Source: Bacillus sp. AFS037270
GTDB taxonomy: Bacteria > Bacillota > Bacilli > Bacillales_B > DSM-18226
Assembly: GCF_002585305.1 (NCBI RefSeq)
Contig: NZ_NUNF01000019.1
Coordinates: forward strand, 101,065-165,064
Reading direction: 5' to 3'
Length of the DNA: 64,000 bases
Below the pieces are notes generated by a model. That model did not search any database. It was not told where the DNA came from and saw only the letters and a program-made list of their open reading frames with translations. Positions 62,634 to 64,000 of the stretch are shown here, one piece after another. The stretch's first letter is position 1, and the number at the start of each line of letters is the position of its first letter. The translations under genes and the position numbers were made by a program.

Positions 62634-64000
62634 TTATTCACTGCACGCTTTTAAATGCCAAACGTAACTTTGGAAATCCCCATGAATGTTAGCTGGTATA
62701 CTTAGACCCACATATGACAGCTCATCCCCGCCAAATACTTTATCAGTACCGATCACTTGGTATTGTTTCGTATCATCAATTCCCTTTAGCTTTAATACAG
62801 TTGTTGGTGCAGCTGGTTCAGCTAATACCCGGAAATAGTAGACAATGGCTTCAGACTTGTCCTTGGTAGTAAAAAGCCAAGCTGTTTCATTTCCTTCGAA
62901 CGGGCTCTGCAGCCGGTAAAAATCACCAAACTGGATTAATTTACGAATTTCTTTATAGTGAGCAACCTGCTGTTTGACGATTTCTTTTTCCTCGCCTGTT
63001 ATCTTGGTTAAGTCTAGCTCATACCCTAAATTTCCAGACATCGCGACATTACCACGCATCTCCATTGAAGTGCTCCGATGCACCTGATGGTTCGGCACCG
63101 CAGATACATGGGAGCCCATAGTAACAATCGGATATACAAGACTCGTACCATATTGAATTTTCAAACGTGAGATTGCATCGGTATTATCGGAAGTCCACAC
63201 CTGCGGCATATAGAAGAGCATCCCTGGATCAAATCTTCCCCCGCCGCCAGAGCAGCTCTCAAATAAAATATGTGGGAACGAAGTCGTAATTGTTTCCATC
63301 ACTTTATACAAGCCGAGCATATATCGATGCGCAGTTTCCCTTTGCCTGTCCGCAGGCAGGGCTGCCGAACCGATTTCCGTCATGTGGCGATTCATGTCCC
63401 ATTTCACATAAGAGATCGGAACAGTTGCTAAAATATCGCTAACTCGTTTGGTAATTTCATTGCAAACATCTTCTCTTGAAAAATCGAGAATAAGCTGGTT
63501 GCGGCTCTCCGACCGAAGCCGTTCAGGAACATGCAGGCACCAATCTGGGTGCTCGCGATAAAGATCACTATCAACTGAAACCATTTCCGGTTCAAACCAG
63601 AGTCCAAACTCCATTCCCATATCCTTCACTTTTAACGCAAGATTATCTAATCCTTCAGGGAGCTTTTGATGATCAATAAACCAATCCCCTAATGAAGACT
63701 TATCATTATCTCTTTTTCCAAACCAACCATCATCCAAAACGAATAAGTCAATCCCTAATTCGCTTCCTGCCTTGGCAATCTCAAGGATCTTCTCAGTATT
63801 AAAATCAAAATAAGTTGCTTCCCAGTTGTTTACTAAAACCGGCCGCTCTTGATCGCGGTAGCTTCCTCGTACCAAACGGGTACGATAAAGCTCATGGAAT
63901 GTCCGTGACATATTGCCGAGACCTTCGGCCGAATAGACCATCACTACTTCCGGTGTTTGGAATACCTCACCCGCTTCCAGCTTCCAGCTGAAATCGAACG
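62634..64000 (-). CDS. GH36 alpha-galactosidase, truncated by the window end
   Basis: C-terminal 455 residues or so of a GH36 enzyme, whose full length is usually about 730 aa. The open frame continues past 63944 to the window end and reads FDFSWKLEAGEVFQTPEVVM, the expected family sequence, so the true start lies outside. Catalytic motifs: FVLDDGWFGKR, the nucleophile in YVKWDMNRHMTE, FESCSGGGGRFDPGML and the acid/base in VWTSDNTDA. There is no sign of secretion in the visible part. It probably removes galactose from raffinose or melibiose; raffinose would then leave sucrose for the GH32 enzyme. Confidence 0.93.
   Translation of the reverse strand, partial: FDFSWKLEAGEVFQTPEVVMVYSAEGLGNMSRTFHELYRTRLVRGSYRDQERPVLVNNWEATYFDFNTEKILEIAKAGSELGIDLFVLDDGWFGKRDNDKSSLGDWFIDHQKLPEGLDNLALKVKDMGMEFGLWFEPEMVSVDSDLYREHPDWCLHVPERLRSESRNQLILDFSREDVCNEITKRVSDILATVPISYVKWDMNRHMTEIGSAALPADRQRETAHRYMLGLYKVMETITTSFPHILFESCSGGGGRFDPGMLFYMPQVWTSDNTDAISRLKIQYGTSLVYPIVTMGSHVSAVPNHQVHRSTSMEMRGNVAMSGNLGYELDLTKITGEEKEIVKQQVAHYKEIRKLIQFGDFYRLQSPFEGNETAWLFTTKDKSEAIVYYFRVLAEPAAPTTVLKLKGIDDTKQYQVIGTDKVFGGDELSYVGLSIPANIHGDFQSYVWHLKACSE

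Overview
The window looks like chromosomal DNA from a low-GC, endospore-forming Bacillaceae (Bacillus/Neobacillus-like). This is inferred from AGGAGG-type ribosome binding sites with occasional TTG/GTG starts, U-tailed hairpin terminators, cre-like boxes, a sigma-K-like promoter, and families typical of the group (YitT, DUF1836, puc genes, YesMN, Lpl-type ABC transporters). I saw no tRNA, rRNA, CRISPR array, prophage, transposase or origin.

1-10.5 kb is mixed housekeeping and accessory DNA: a DUF1836 protein, a hemolysin III family protein, a YitT protein, a DUF488 protein, a small excisionase-type DNA-binding protein, an MFS exporter plus M20D amidohydrolase operon, a large AraC regulator fused to a GH39-like domain that seems to have lost both catalytic glutamates, an M19 dipeptidase and an SRPBCC protein.

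10.5-24.5 kb is a purine-nitrogen island. One long leftward gene train runs pucA(xdhC)-pucC-pucD-pucE-allantoinase-ureA-[gap with 21-bp repeats]-ureB-ureC-ureE-ureF-ureG-ureD: xanthine dehydrogenase, allantoin ring opening, and a complete urease with its accessory proteins. Guanine deaminase and adenine deaminase diverge from it and feed hypoxanthine/xanthine in. Uricase and allantoate-degrading enzymes are not in the window.

24.5-32.2 kb holds a BASS-family transporter, YnfA, a DUF4097 beta-repeat protein, a small protein behind a sigma-K-like promoter, a MATE exporter, a PAS-GGDEF-EAL c-di-GMP enzyme and a DoxX protein. A perfect 48-bp palindrome ends this part.

32.2-46 kb is a sugar or glycoside catabolic cluster: GH13 alpha-glucosidase, two xylose-isomerase-like TIM barrels, ThuA, three Gfo/Idh/MocA oxidoreductases, an AraC regulator, a LacI regulator and a binding-protein-dependent ABC importer without ATPase. 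Three promoters in it carry the same 39-nt element (30 of 39 positions identical in all copies, no gaps), each at exactly the same distance from a -10 hexamer. This is the most striking unexplained structure in the window and defines a candidate AraC-type regulon.

46-64 kb is a fructan/sucrose and galactoside utilisation region: a secreted multidomain GH32 enzyme, a fourth Gfo/Idh protein, intracellular GH32 sucrase, fructokinase, an Lpl-type ABC importer (again no ATPase), a YesMN two-component system with a membrane-tethered binding protein that may be its sensor, and a GH36 alpha-galactosidase cut by the window end. Extracellular cleavage, import, intracellular hydrolysis and phosphorylation form a coherent route. 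Start codons were moved from the longest reading frame where a ribosome binding site clearly favoured an internal start.
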